Source: Hyalangium versicolor
GTDB lineage: Bacteria > Myxococcota > Myxococcia > Myxococcales > Myxococcaceae
DNA: 64,000 bases
NCBI RefSeq assembly: GCF_020103695.1
Contig: NZ_JAHXBF010000020.1
Coordinates: 186,001-250,000 of the forward strand
Reading direction: 5' to 3'
Below the pieces are notes generated by a model that saw only the letters and a program-made list of their open reading frames with translations, had not been told where the DNA came from and made no database searches. Position 1 is the stretch's first letter. Each line of letters starts with the position of its first letter. This document shows positions 25,959 to 34,526 of this stretch, one piece after another. The position numbers and the translations under genes are program-made.

Positions 25959-28358
25959 ATGCGTAAGCCGCCAGCTGACCTGATTCCCAAGCCTGAGGCA
26001 CGTCGCGTCCCGCCGAACTTCATCACGGACGTGATTGACGAGGACCTGCGAACCGCACGGCACAGCCAAGTCGTCACGCGCTTCCCTCCCGAGCCCAATG
26101 GCTATGCGCACCTGGGCCACGCGTTCGCCAGCTACCTGGACTTCATGACAGCGCAGGACTACGGCGGCGTCTGCCACCTGCGCATGGATGACACCAATCC
26201 CGAGGGCGAGACGCAGGAGTACGCCGACAGCATCATCCGCGACATGCAGTGGGTGGGGTGGGACACCTCGCGCCTGTTCTACGCCTCGGACTACTACGAG
26301 CAGCTCTACCAGTACGCCGAGCAGCTCATCCGCAAGGGTCTGGCCTACGTGGAGAGCGTCAGCGGCGACGAGATGGCGCGCCTGCGTGGTACCAAGGAGA
26401 AGGCCGGCACGCCCAGCCCGTACCGCAACCGCTCCGTCGACGAGAACCTGGAGCTGTTTCGTCGCATGCGCGCCGGTGAGTTCAAGAACGGCGAGCACGC
26501 GCTCCGCGCGAAGATCGACCTGAGCCACCCGAACTTCAAGCTGCGCGACCCGGTGCTCTACCGCATCCTCCACGCGTCGCACTACCGGACCGGGAACAAG
26601 TGGTGCATCTACCCGATGTACGACTTCGCCCATCCCATCAGCGACGCCATCGAGGGCATCACGCACAGCATGTGCAGCCTCGAGTTCGTGGACAACCGCG
26701 CCATCTATGACTGGCTCATGGACAACCTCTTCCCCGACAAGGAGACGGGGAAGACGGCGCCGCGCCAGTACGAGTTCGGCCGGCGCAGCATGGAGTACAC
26801 GGTCGTCAGCAAGCGCAAGCTGCGGCGCCTGGTGGCCGAGGGCGTCGTCCGGGGTTGGGACGATCCGCGCATGCCCACCCTCAGCGCCATGCGCCGGCGG
26901 GGCGTGACTCCCGAGGCGGTGCGCGCGTTCGCGTCGAAGATCAGCGTGAGCCGCACCAACCGCACCGTGGACATCGCGATGTTCGAGAACGCCGTCCGCG
27001 AGGATCTGAGCGCCCGCGCTCCCCGCGTGATGGCCGTGACGCAGCCGCTGAAGATCGTCATCCAGAACCTGGACCAGGAGCGCTCGCTGAGCCTCCCGTA
27101 CTGGCCGCAGGAGGCGTCCGGAGAGAGCTCCGGTGGCCGGGTGCCGCTGCCCAATGGAGAGCTGGTGACGCCCGAGCAGGCCGTGCGGGACGTGCCCTTC
27201 ACCCGCGAGCTCGTCATCGAGCGCGAGGACTTCAGCGCCAACCCTCCGAAGGGCTTCAAGCGCCTCACTCCCGGCGGTGCGGTGCGGCTCCGCGGCGCGG
27301 GCATCATTCGCTGCGATGAAGTCATCACCGGCAAGGATGGCGAGCCGGTCGAGTTGCGCGTCTCGCTCGTCAGCGAGGACACGAAGGCCAGCGGTGTCAT
27401 CCACTGGGTGAGCGCCACCCGGGGCGTGAAGGCCGAGTTCCGGCTGGTCGACCGGTTGTTCTCGGTGCCGCATCCCGACAGTGAGGCCCAGCATGCCGAC
27501 CCGGAGCAGCCCGGCCACGAGGACGAGACGCAGCCGCTCAACACGGACTTCATGCAGTTCGTGAACCCGCACAGCCTGGTGGTGACGCACGGGCTGGTCG
27601 AGCCGAGCGTCGCGCGCGAGCCAGCCAACACCCGCTACCAGTTCGAGCGCACCGGGTACTTCTGGCGCGATCCCGTGGACAGCCGCGACGACGCGTTGGT
27701 GTTCAACCGCACCATCACTCTCAAGGACACCTGGGGCAACAAGGCGGAGGCCGCCGAGGCCAGGCCCGCGTCCAAGCCCCGGCCCGAGAAGCCTGACAGG
27801 AAGCCCGAGCCCGCGCAGCCCGTTCGCCCGCCGCTCGACGGCGCCCAGGAGGCCGAGTTCACGCGCCTGCGCCAGCTCGGCGTCACGGAGAACGACGCGC
27901 ACCTGATCGCCCGTGAGCCGCAGTTCTCCGCCTACCTGCGCGGCGTGGAGGACAAGCAGCTCGCGGAGCTGGCGCCCTGGGTCGTGAACGATCTCGCTGG
28001 CTCCATCCGCGACGGTTCGAACCGCGTGGGCGTGAAGGAGCTCGGGGCGCTGGTGAAGCTCGTTTCGGAGGGCAGCATCAGCCTGCGCATCGCCAAGGAC
28101 GTGCTCACGGAGTCCCAGGGGTCCGGAGAAGCTCCCGCGATCATCGTCGAGCGCAAGGGCCTGCGCGTCGTCAGCGATGAGGGACAGCTGCGCACCGCCA
28201 TCCAGGGCGTCATGGACGCCAACCCCGGCAAGGTCACCGAGTACCGCGGCGGGAAGAAGGGCTTGATCGGTTTCTTCACCGGCCAGGTCATGCGCGCCAC
28301 CAACAACCAGGCCGATCCGAAGGCCGTCGGGCGGCTGCTGAGCGAGATGCTCGGCTGA
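25959..28358 (+). CDS. glnS: Glutaminyl-tRNA synthetase with GatB/YqeY-like C-terminal domain
   Basis: 799 residues. Class I synthetase: the HIGH box is HLGH in RFPPEPNGYAHLGHAFASY, the KMSKS equivalent is VVSKR, and FRMDDTNP-type substrate residues appear as LRMDDTNPEGETQEY. The catalytic core and the anticodon-binding beta-barrels run to about 590. A Lys/Pro/Ala-rich linker (about 595-625) leads to a GatB/YqeY-like domain (about 628-799: EAEFTRLRQLGVTENDAHLI, VGVKELGALVKLVSEGSISLRIAKDVLTE, NPGKVTEYRGGKKGLIGFFTGQVMRAT). That tail is known from Deinococcus GlnRS, where it helps tRNA-Gln binding. Stand-alone gene after the WYL regulator. Confidence 0.95.
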   Translation: MRKPPADLIPKPEARRVPPNFITDVIDEDLRTARHSQVVTRFPPEPNGYAHLGHAFASYLDFMTAQDYGGVCHLRMDDTNPEGETQEYADSIIRDMQWVGWDTSRLFYASDYYEQLYQYAEQLIRKGLAYVESVSGDEMARLRGTKEKAGTPSPYRNRSVDENLELFRRMRAGEFKNGEHALRAKIDLSHPNFKLRDPVLYRILHASHYRTGNKWCIYPMYDFAHPISDAIEGITHSMCSLEFVDNRAIYDWLMDNLFPDKETGKTAPRQYEFGRRSMEYTVVSKRKLRRLVAEGVVRGWDDPRMPTLSAMRRRGVTPEAVRAFASKISVSRTNRTVDIAMFENAVREDLSARAPRVMAVTQPLKIVIQNLDQERSLSLPYWPQEASGESSGGRVPLPNGELVTPEQAVRDVPFTRELVIEREDFSANPPKGFKRLTPGGAVRLRGAGIIRCDEVITGKDGEPVELRVSLVSEDTKASGVIHWVSATRGVKAEFRLVDRLFSVPHPDSEAQHADPEQPGHEDETQPLNTDFMQFVNPHSLVVTHGLVEPSVAREPANTRYQFERTGYFWRDPVDSRDDALVFNRTITLKDTWGNKAEAAEARPASKPRPEKPDRKPEPAQPVRPPLDGAQEAEFTRLRQLGVTENDAHLIAREPQFSAYLRGVEDKQLAELAPWVVNDLAGSIRDGSNRVGVKELGALVKLVSEGSISLRIAKDVLTESQGSGEAPAIIVERKGLRVVSDEGQLRTAIQGVMDANPGKVTEYRGGKKGLIGFFTGQVMRATNNQADPKAVGRLLSEMLG

Positions 28359-28393
28359 GCCGGAGGCCGCCCTGTCGGGCGCGGTTCGCGCCA

Positions 28394-28416
28394 ACTGGTA
28401 TGACAAGCATACCAGT
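28394..28416. terminator. Perfect hairpin between convergent genes
   Basis: ACTGGTATG (28394-28402), loop ACAAG, CATACCAGT (28408-28416): a perfect 9-bp stem, preceded by a smaller GGCGCG/CGCGCC hairpin. It lies between the convergent glnS and metalloprotease genes and is a likely two-way stop or RNA-end stabiliser, without a T-run. Confidence 0.5.
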
Positions 28417-28461
28417 CCGCGCCAGCTCCGCCGCCCGAGGGGCTGCCCGTGCCTCGTGGTC

Positions 28462-29856
28462 CTACGGGTGATCCGAGATCACGATCGAGAAGGGGTACCG
28501 GGCCTCATCTCGCAGGTCCGGATCGTACGAGCCCGTGGGCAGGGCGGTCACGATGAGCGTCCGCTTCTGGTCTGCCGCGAACTTCAGCACCTGGGGACCT
28601 GAGGAGAGATCCAGCGTCTCTCCATCCGAGTCCGGCGTGAGTCCGGGCACGGCCTGCACGACGAAGCGGATCTTCAGGTTGGGCGGAGCCTCCAGGTTCA
28701 CGTAGACGTTCTGCGGGGTGGACGATCCAGACGACAGCTCGATGTAGCTCGTGCCCAGCATCATCGGCGCCTTCTCGGTGATGCTGATCGTGCTGGGCTT
28801 CGCCTCCTGCTGGGCCGCCAGCGCCAGCTTCGCCGCCTTCAGGTTGTCCAGCCCGTCCTTGAAGTGGTGGAAGTGGCGATCATCCACGTGGTCGCCCGTG
28901 TACCAGCGCCAGCGGGAGAACTCGGGCACCGTCTGCACGTAGCTCGAGCCCTTGTCCGCCAGCATCGTGTCCAGCGCGTCCGCGAAGTCCGGCTCGTTGA
29001 GCGTCTGGTCGTTCTCCGCTCCGGGTGGGTTGCGCGACAGCAGCCACATCTGCGACAGGAACTGCGGCTGGCCCCCGAAGAAGCGATCCTTCAGGAAGAG
29101 CAGGTACATGGACGAGCCGTACATGTACCAGGTGTCGTACTTGTCATCCCGGTCGATGGCCCAGTCCGGGTTGGCCTGGAAGTCGTCGAAGTACGTCTTG
29201 ATGTACCGGTTCGCGTACACCTGATCCGTGAAGACCGCGGACATCTCGAAGGTGTGCGGAGCCTCGTACCAGTCGTCCGCGGCCTGTGAGGCGTGCGCCA
29301 TCTCGTGGACCACCGTCTCCTCGAGCTCGGGGCCGCCGTAGGGTCCCCACGGATCCACGATCATGTAGCCGCGCCGGTCATCCCACGGGGTGGAGTCATC
29401 CCCGGACAGCACGTCCACCAGGCAGCTGCGGTGCCCCTTCCACACGAACACGTCGAAGGCGTCATCCGGTCCGCACTCGCCCTTGTCGGTGATGGCCGGG
29501 CGCATGCCGAGCTGGTTCACGTGGTAGTCCCAGCCCTTCTCCACGTACGCGAGCACCTCCTGGGCCGTCTCCTTCTCGACCTCCTTGTAGTAGTGCACGA
29601 GCACCGGATGCGTGGTGGAGCGGATCGAGTACGGGAACATCTCGTTGAAGTCCGAGCGCCCGCAGATCGTCTCGCCCTCCGCCAGCGGGTGCTTGTAGTC
29701 GAGCGGATCAACCTTCTCGTCATCGTCCGAGCAGCCCGCGGCGGCGAGGCTCAGCCCGAGGCAGGTCAGCCAGGACAGGAGCGAGGACGCTCGCTTGCGG
29801 GGAGCCGGGCGCGAGGGGGGCTGCGGTGATGCGAGGGGGGAGAGAGCCAAAGACAT
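28462..29856 (-). CDS. Putative zinc metalloprotease lipoprotein
   Basis: 464 residues from ATG 29856, which has AAGGAAAAGAG just upstream. Lipoprotein signal ends SLAAAGC (Cys42) followed by DDDEK. The zinc motif HEMAH (184-188) in a VVHEMAHASQAADDWYE context and a downstream FEMSAVF (Glu204) give a gluzincin-like pattern. The C-terminal 130 residues look like a beta-sandwich (PQNVYVNLEAPPNLKIRFVVQAV), similar to accessory domains of secreted proteases. Probably outer-membrane-anchored and outward-facing in predation or matrix turnover. The exact peptidase family is not certain. Direct repeats at 29987-30026 lie upstream of it. Confidence 0.75.
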   Translation of the reverse strand: MSLALSPLASPQPPSRPAPRKRASSLLSWLTCLGLSLAAAGCSDDDEKVDPLDYKHPLAEGETICGRSDFNEMFPYSIRSTTHPVLVHYYKEVEKETAQEVLAYVEKGWDYHVNQLGMRPAITDKGECGPDDAFDVFVWKGHRSCLVDVLSGDDSTPWDDRRGYMIVDPWGPYGGPELEETVVHEMAHASQAADDWYEAPHTFEMSAVFTDQVYANRYIKTYFDDFQANPDWAIDRDDKYDTWYMYGSSMYLLFLKDRFFGGQPQFLSQMWLLSRNPPGAENDQTLNEPDFADALDTMLADKGSSYVQTVPEFSRWRWYTGDHVDDRHFHHFKDGLDNLKAAKLALAAQQEAKPSTISITEKAPMMLGTSYIELSSGSSTPQNVYVNLEAPPNLKIRFVVQAVPGLTPDSDGETLDLSSGPQVLKFAADQKRTLIVTALPTGSYDPDLRDEARYPFSIVISDHP

Positions 29857-29986
29857 TTTCTCTTTTCCTTTGAATCCGGCGCGTGGGGGAAGCGCTTTGC
29901 GCCAGCAGGCCATGCCTTGAGCAAGGCGTGTGCCTCTTATTCTCAGGAGGGAGCTTCGTGGGATCGGCCGTCTCGGGCTGCCGGTT

Positions 29987-30026
29987 GACGTGTCAGCGCG
30001 GCAGGGCGACGTGTCAGCGCGTGTCA
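29987..30026. repeat. 14-bp direct repeats at 21-bp period
   Basis: GACGTGTCAGCGCG occurs exactly at 29987-30000 and 30008-30021. The GTGTCA core appears at 29990, 30011 and again at 30021, so the three cores are spaced 21 and 10 bp, on one face of the helix. They lie about 130-170 bp upstream of the metalloprotease gene and overlap the stop codon of the preceding gene (30014-30016). Possible tandem activator sites. Confidence 0.5.
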
Positions 30027-30691
30027 CCCGCGCCTGGAAGCGCGTCCGGAGTTGTCTTCAGGAAGACAACCACCTGCACCCAGCCGCCGTTCTGCGAGAG
30101 GGACACGCGGAGCTCCTGCTCCCTCCGGCGGAAGGTGAGGGGAGACTCTTCCTTGTACCCGGCGCGGGTAAGCTGCTCGCGGTACCAGTCCTGGATCTGG
30201 GCCTGCTTGCCGACCACCTGGTAGGCCAGGGTCTTCGCGCCCTCGAAGTCCCCCATGAGCGGTTTGCTGGCGCCGGGGTACACAGGCATCGATGAGGCGG
30301 CGGCTGGAGCCGGGGCGGTGGACTCGTTGAGCTTCGCCTCGCCGATCACCACCGTCGTCAGCCCTCCCGGCTCAGGCTCGAGAATGACGGTGTAGGCGAT
30401 GAGGGTTTTCGTATCCAACGCGGTGAGGTGGGGCTGGGCGGCGAACTGCCGCTGCTGGCGCTGGATGTAGAAGCCGGCCTCGTCGAAGACGGTGGCGAAG
30501 TGCTGGAGCAACTGCTGCACCGACTTCCGGGAGGTATAGGCCTCGAGCCGGATGGGCATGCCGGCCACGCTCATGCGGCCGGGCACTTCCACCTTGGCCA
30601 CCATGTCGGGCACTTCCCAGCGGAACGGCTGCGGGCCCTGTCCGGGCGTGCCGGCCAGCAGCAGTTGCACCGCGAGCACTGCGCTCAGCAT
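30014..30691 (-). CDS. Secreted hypothetical protein at end of Tad-like operon
   Basis: 225 residues. A short signal peptide (MLSAVLAVQLLLAGTPGQ) precedes a soluble protein with two related halves: RLEAYTSRKSVQQLLQHFATVFDEAGFYIQ and LAYQVVGKQAQIQDWYREQLTRAGYKEE. Each has an aromatic/Gly end like the short alpha-beta units that appear in pilus-linked proteins. The start overlaps the preceding TadE-like gene by 7 bp, so it belongs to that operon. Family not recognised. An envelope role with the Tad-like proteins is inferred from position only. Confidence 0.7.
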   Translation of the reverse strand: MLSAVLAVQLLLAGTPGQGPQPFRWEVPDMVAKVEVPGRMSVAGMPIRLEAYTSRKSVQQLLQHFATVFDEAGFYIQRQQRQFAAQPHLTALDTKTLIAYTVILEPEPGGLTTVVIGEAKLNESTAPAPAAASSMPVYPGASKPLMGDFEGAKTLAYQVVGKQAQIQDWYREQLTRAGYKEESPLTFRRREQELRVSLSQNGGWVQVVVFLKTTPDALPGAGDTR

Positions 30692-31749
30692 TCCTGCTTG
30701 CCCAGGAAGCAGATGTTGGACGGGCGCCGGAACGGCTCGGGCTTGTGATCGGGGCCGCCCGTGTTGCGAGGCCGATCCATCTCGTCCAGGGCCTCGCCTT
30801 CGGGCGTGCTCTTCTCGACGTAGTCGTCCTCTTCTCCGCGGTAGCTCATGAAGAAGCCGTTCTCGTCGATGGGGCTGTATCCGGCGAAGAACTTCGCGAA
30901 GTCCGAGGCCGCATGGCCCGCGGCGCGCCCGTTGTTGTCGAAGACCTTCATGGCCGCGTAGTAGTAGGCCCGGTTCTGGCGGCAGGGCTGATCGGGCCGT
31001 TCGGGCTGCAGCGGGCAGTGATCGCTCACGTCGCGATCAGTGAAGCCGAAGTCTCCCAGGAGGATACCGTAGCGGCCCTGGCAGACACCGCCCGCCGCCC
31101 GGCCCACCGAGCACGCAGTCATGCTCAGCGGCAGCGAGTGCTTCTCCTTGAAGAAGCCCTGATTGCCCTCGAGGAAGCTGGTGGGCAGCGTGGGCAGTCC
31201 GTCGATGTGGGCGGTCGCGGAGCAGCTCACGCCACCTCGGTTCTCGTACACCCCATCCAGGGCGCTGTCCGTCGCCTCGCCCACGTCCTGTCCGCCGGGG
31301 GCCGCAGGCCAGTCTCCACCCCTTGGCTCCATCAGGGCCGGGCGCTGGGACCGAGGCAGATCGAACTCCACATCTGGATCCTCGTTGCACAGCGTCTCCA
31401 GGCGATCCATCCGGGTGAAGACCTGGGTGAAGTTGTCGATGGTGCTCCCGGAGGTGGAGGTGCGCCCGTCGAAGTCCTTGAAACGCGCGCGCGCGTTGGC
31501 CTGCGCCATGGGGGCGATGGCGGGAAACGCGGAGAAGTCGCCGATCTGATCCTCCTGGTGCTGCATCCGGTGCACCCGGAGCGCCGTGCTGTCCCAGAGT
31601 GGCGCCACGGCGGCCTCGGGGATCTTCAGCGCCAGGTAGCCCACCTCGGCGAAGTGGATGCCGTACATGACGACGGTGACGAACACCATCAGGCACAGCG
31701 CCAGCTCCACCACGGACTGGCCTCTCGCGCCTCGTCGGGAGAGTCGCAT
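30685..31749 (-). CDS. TadE-like pseudopilin-type membrane protein
   Basis: 354 residues from ATG 31749 (MRLSRRGARGQSVVELALCLMVF). The Arg-rich start, GQSVVELA and one hydrophobic helix (about 15-40) are the TadE/TadG N-terminal signature, with Glu at the usual +5-like place. The rest is a large periplasmic domain with six or more cysteines (for example TLCNEDPD, CSATAHIDG, CQGRYG, CPLQPERPDQPCRQ, CFLGKQEC), probably disulfide-bonded. It overlaps both neighbours (TGATG with the gene before, 7 bp with the gene after). Function by family: minor component of a Flp/Tad-type pilus. Confidence 0.8.
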   Translation of the reverse strand: MRLSRRGARGQSVVELALCLMVFVTVVMYGIHFAEVGYLALKIPEAAVAPLWDSTALRVHRMQHQEDQIGDFSAFPAIAPMAQANARARFKDFDGRTSTSGSTIDNFTQVFTRMDRLETLCNEDPDVEFDLPRSQRPALMEPRGGDWPAAPGGQDVGEATDSALDGVYENRGGVSCSATAHIDGLPTLPTSFLEGNQGFFKEKHSLPLSMTACSVGRAAGGVCQGRYGILLGDFGFTDRDVSDHCPLQPERPDQPCRQNRAYYYAAMKVFDNNGRAAGHAASDFAKFFAGYSPIDENGFFMSYRGEEDDYVEKSTPEGEALDEMDRPRNTGGPDHKPEPFRRPSNICFLGKQEC

Positions 31750-33233
31750 CAGTGCACCCCCTTGTAGCCCGCCTGGATCAGCGCCTGAAGGGCTCCGGCC
31801 CCCGGCTCGCCCACCGTGGTCACCATGTCCGTGCCTCCGCGAGCCAGGTCTCCACCGTTGTCGGTGTCCGCGGACACGAGCGTGGCGCGCCAGAACGGGT
31901 TCCAGAGGTTGGGCGCCTCGTTCCAGTGTCCGGGGCGGTGGTAGTAGGCCAGCCCCGTGCCCAGCGCGGACTGCACGCTGATGTCCGTTCCATTCCCCAG
32001 CACCCAGCCGCGGTTGTCGAACCCGCTGTTGCTGGTGGGCGTGAAGCGGAAGGTGAAGGTCAGCTCCCACGGATCGGTGTTCGTCCCGCGCTGCTTGTAG
32101 TCGCGCTGGGCGAGCGCGTAGATCTTCGGCTCGGCCCAGTTGTTGTCGGCCGAGTGGTCATCCGTGTTGTACGCCATGCCGCCAATGAAGGTGCTCGGGC
32201 AGTACTCGCGGGGCCAGCACGAGAGCAGCGTGTGCCGGTACTGCTTCTCCATGCCGACATCCTGATCTCCCAGCCGGGGAGTGGCGGGCGTCCACCAGTG
32301 GTTGTCGGTGTCGTCCTCCTTGTCGGTGGCCTTCACTCCCGCGGTGGCCATCACGGTGAAGGGGGCGCAGCCGGGGAACGTCACCTCCACCAGGGCGTGA
32401 TCCTCGGCCCAGGTGAACCAGGGCGCATCAGCCCGGCCGCCGTGCCCCAGCGACTTGCCCCAGTACGCGCTGCCTCCGCCCTGCATCACGCGCAGGCGGC
32501 CTCCCGCCGCGCCCAGCGTCCCGAGGATGCCTCCCGTCGCGACCGCGGCGAGATCGGTCTGCCGGTGGGTGATGAACTCGTAGCCCCGGGTGGCCATGGC
32601 GTTGTCGATGGCGTAGCCGCCGCCCGTGGTGGCGTAGATGAGCTCGCTCACGGACACGGGCGTGGGCCCCGCGCGCAGCTCATTGGGGAAGCGGCTGCCC
32701 TTGCTGGCCATGGTCGCGAACTGCGCCACGAAGGATTTGGGGCCTCCGGAGACGGACTCCTGCAGGCGCTGGAACATCATGCCCTGCATGCTGCCCAGGT
32801 GGTTGCCCAGCAATTGGATGTTGTACGCCTGCACGCCCGCCTTCGCGTCCAGCTCGTGCCACTTCTCCTCGATCTGGTCGTTCGCCTCGTCCAGATCCTT
32901 CAGGGCGAAGGCGGCGGCGGGGCACCCGCTGGCGGCCATGCGCGCGGCGTTGACGTTGGCGCGCAGCATGCTCGTCCAACTGATGAGGCTCATCACCGAG
33001 GACATGGCCACCAGGCTGCCCGTCTGGGCCCGGCGCATGAGGGCAATGCTGTTGAAGGTGCGCGCGGTGGCCACCGCTCCGCTGTAGGCGGCCAGATCGG
33101 CGATGTTCTGGGCCTCCATCTTCTCGCGCGTCTTCATCGAGAACGACAGCGTGAGGCACACCATCAGCGTCACCAACAGCATGGTGAGGCAGAAGAGCAC
33201 CATGGCTTGTCCGGAAGGGCGTCGGGGGCTCAT
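31749..33233 (-). CDS. TadG-like pilus assembly protein
   Basis: 494 residues. N-terminus MSPRRPSGQAMVLFCLTMLLVTLMVCLTLSF is a single membrane helix with the GQAMVLF signature of TadG-like Flp pilus proteins, followed by MEAQNIADLAAYSGAVATARTFN, the conserved AD-AA-AGA block of this family. The remainder (about 90-494) is a long periplasmic region with aromatic-rich beta segments (EDHALVEVTFPGCAPFTVMATAG, WELTFTFRFTPTSNSGFDNRGWV). The start overlaps the TadE gene stop by ATGA. No ATPase, secretin or prepilin peptidase is encoded here, so the rest of the machine must be elsewhere. Confidence 0.82.
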   Translation of the reverse strand: MSPRRPSGQAMVLFCLTMLLVTLMVCLTLSFSMKTREKMEAQNIADLAAYSGAVATARTFNSIALMRRAQTGSLVAMSSVMSLISWTSMLRANVNAARMAASGCPAAAFALKDLDEANDQIEEKWHELDAKAGVQAYNIQLLGNHLGSMQGMMFQRLQESVSGGPKSFVAQFATMASKGSRFPNELRAGPTPVSVSELIYATTGGGYAIDNAMATRGYEFITHRQTDLAAVATGGILGTLGAAGGRLRVMQGGGSAYWGKSLGHGGRADAPWFTWAEDHALVEVTFPGCAPFTVMATAGVKATDKEDDTDNHWWTPATPRLGDQDVGMEKQYRHTLLSCWPREYCPSTFIGGMAYNTDDHSADNNWAEPKIYALAQRDYKQRGTNTDPWELTFTFRFTPTSNSGFDNRGWVLGNGTDISVQSALGTGLAYYHRPGHWNEAPNLWNPFWRATLVSADTDNGGDLARGGTDMVTTVGEPGAGALQALIQAGYKGVH

Positions 33234-33994
33234 AGTCCTTGAGGAGTGGGAGGGCAGTTCTGCTCCGTGAACTCCAGGGCTCGGGCAGGAGTCATCATTC
33301 TCATGGTGTAGGTGGCCTGGAGCGGGAAGACGTATTCCTTGCGGCCCGTGCGCGCGAGCAGCTCATCGCGGATGGCGCCTTCCCAGGTGACGGGGGCCGT
33401 TCCGGGCCTCCAGCGCGCACGGTGGACGGGCATGAGCGGATCCGCGTCCGAGTAGTCCATCATCCCCAGGTGGGCCAGGAACATCCGGGTCAGCACCCAG
33501 TTCGCGAAGGGGATGCGCATCGGGTACCAGAACACCATCCGCACCTCGAGCCGCATGACGTCGTCCAGGCCGGCGTAGCGGGCGGGATCGTCGAAGCTCT
33601 CCTCCTCGTCCGCGCGGATCTCCGCGCTCGTGGGGCGCTCGCGCACCAGCCACACGATGCTGCCGCTGTGGCCCGAGTCCCATCCCGGATTGAAGACGTT
33701 GTCACGGTGGACGCGGAACGCGCTCCCCAGCGCCCCCGCCGAGTCCGTGCGGGCGAACGAGGGCAGCAGCGTGGCAATGGCTGCGTGGGTCATCGCCTCG
33801 CAGTTGCCGTGCTTGACGCTGCCGGTGCGCACCGCGTGGAAGACGGCGTACTGCGTCAGGGAGCGGGCTTGCAGAAGGAGGAAGAGCTGCAGTGTCCCAA
33901 GGATGACGAAGACCGTCAGTGGAAGCGTTAACGCCGCTTCCACCGCTGCCTGACCCATCTCTGAATGGGAGCTGCGGGCCTTCTTTCCCGGCAT
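33230..33994 (-). CDS. TadE family protein
   Basis: 254 residues. MPGKKARSSHSEMGQAAVEAALTLPLTVFVILGTLQLFLLLQAR carries the TadE signature: a short basic head, GQAAVEAAL and one membrane helix (about 18-41). The rest is periplasmic and includes VRMVFWYPMRIPFANWVLTRMF and an ATYTMRMMTP end. First gene of the overlapping minus-strand operon TadE-TadG-TadE-secreted protein. Two back-to-back palindromes (34011-34038) lie 17-44 bp upstream of its ATG. No clear Shine-Dalgarno at 33994. Confidence 0.85.
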   Translation of the reverse strand: MPGKKARSSHSEMGQAAVEAALTLPLTVFVILGTLQLFLLLQARSLTQYAVFHAVRTGSVKHGNCEAMTHAAIATLLPSFARTDSAGALGSAFRVHRDNVFNPGWDSGHSGSIVWLVRERPTSAEIRADEEESFDDPARYAGLDDVMRLEVRMVFWYPMRIPFANWVLTRMFLAHLGMMDYSDADPLMPVHRARWRPGTAPVTWEGAIRDELLARTGRKEYVFPLQATYTMRMMTPARALEFTEQNCPPTPQGL

Positions 33995-34010
33995 GGCGGT
34001 CTAATAGCGC

Positions 34011-34038
34011 TTTTCTTGAGAAAACGACTCTCAGAGTC
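34011..34038. promoter_or_regulatory. Two abutting palindromes upstream of Tad-like operon
   Basis: TTTTCT-TG-AGAAAA (34011-34024) and GACTCT-C-AGAGTC (34026-34038) are both perfect and one base apart, in an AT-richer patch just before the tadE-like start. Probably an operator or leader hairpins. Confidence 0.45.
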
Positions 34039-34135
34039 TCACGAACTGTACTGGATGTCCTCAGTTTTGTTGCCTGGAGTGCACTTTTCCAATGACCGAG
34101 TGTCGGCCAACCCCGCCATCTCTTTGGAGTGTTCC

Positions 34136-34519
34136 TCAGGGTAGCAGGCCCGGAACGGTTCCTCCTGGGGCCGCCTGGATGTGGTAGCGCACTGCAGGTG
34201 GGTAGGAGCCCCACACGGGCCCCGGAATGATGAAGGGGGCGCCGTAGCCCCAGCTTGGGGACTCGGGCCAGCCGAGGGAGTTCCCGCGCTCGGGCGGGTG
34301 GGCTCCCTCTTCGGGCTCGGCGGGAGCGAGCGGGGGCGCGTCGTCTCCCAGGACGATGCCTTCGGGGATCCGCTCCGGGTGGGCTTCGGGCCGCATGGCC
34401 TCCTCGATGCGCTCGCTTCCTTCGTCGCGCACCGGCCGAGGGCCCACGGCACAGGCCGCGAGCAGACTCGCGGTCAGCACTCCTGCGCGCTGGAGCCTGT
34501 GCCTCATGAGGCTCTTCAT
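34136..34519 (-). CDS. Small Pro-rich lipoprotein
   Basis: 127 residues if started at ATG 34519 (MKSLMRHRLQ); ATG 34507 is also possible. Signal ends LTASLLAACAVG, a lipobox with Cys near residue 23. The mature part is short, acidic and proline-rich (GDDAPPLAPAEPEEGAHPPERG) and ends PAVRYHIQAAPGGTVPGLLP, with no recognised domain. It starts 7 bp after the TerC stop codon, so it is likely co-transcribed. Real gene status is supported by the lipobox and codon bias; function unknown. Confidence 0.55.
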   Translation of the reverse strand: MKSLMRHRLQRAGVLTASLLAACAVGPRPVRDEGSERIEEAMRPEAHPERIPEGIVLGDDAPPLAPAEPEEGAHPPERGNSLGWPESPSWGYGAPFIIPGPVWGSYPPAVRYHIQAAPGGTVPGLLP

Positions 34520-34526
34520 ACCCGCA

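Noticed and set aside
25923..28406. Minus-strand open frame opposite glnS
   Set aside because: Shadow frame. glnS has full synthetase motifs.
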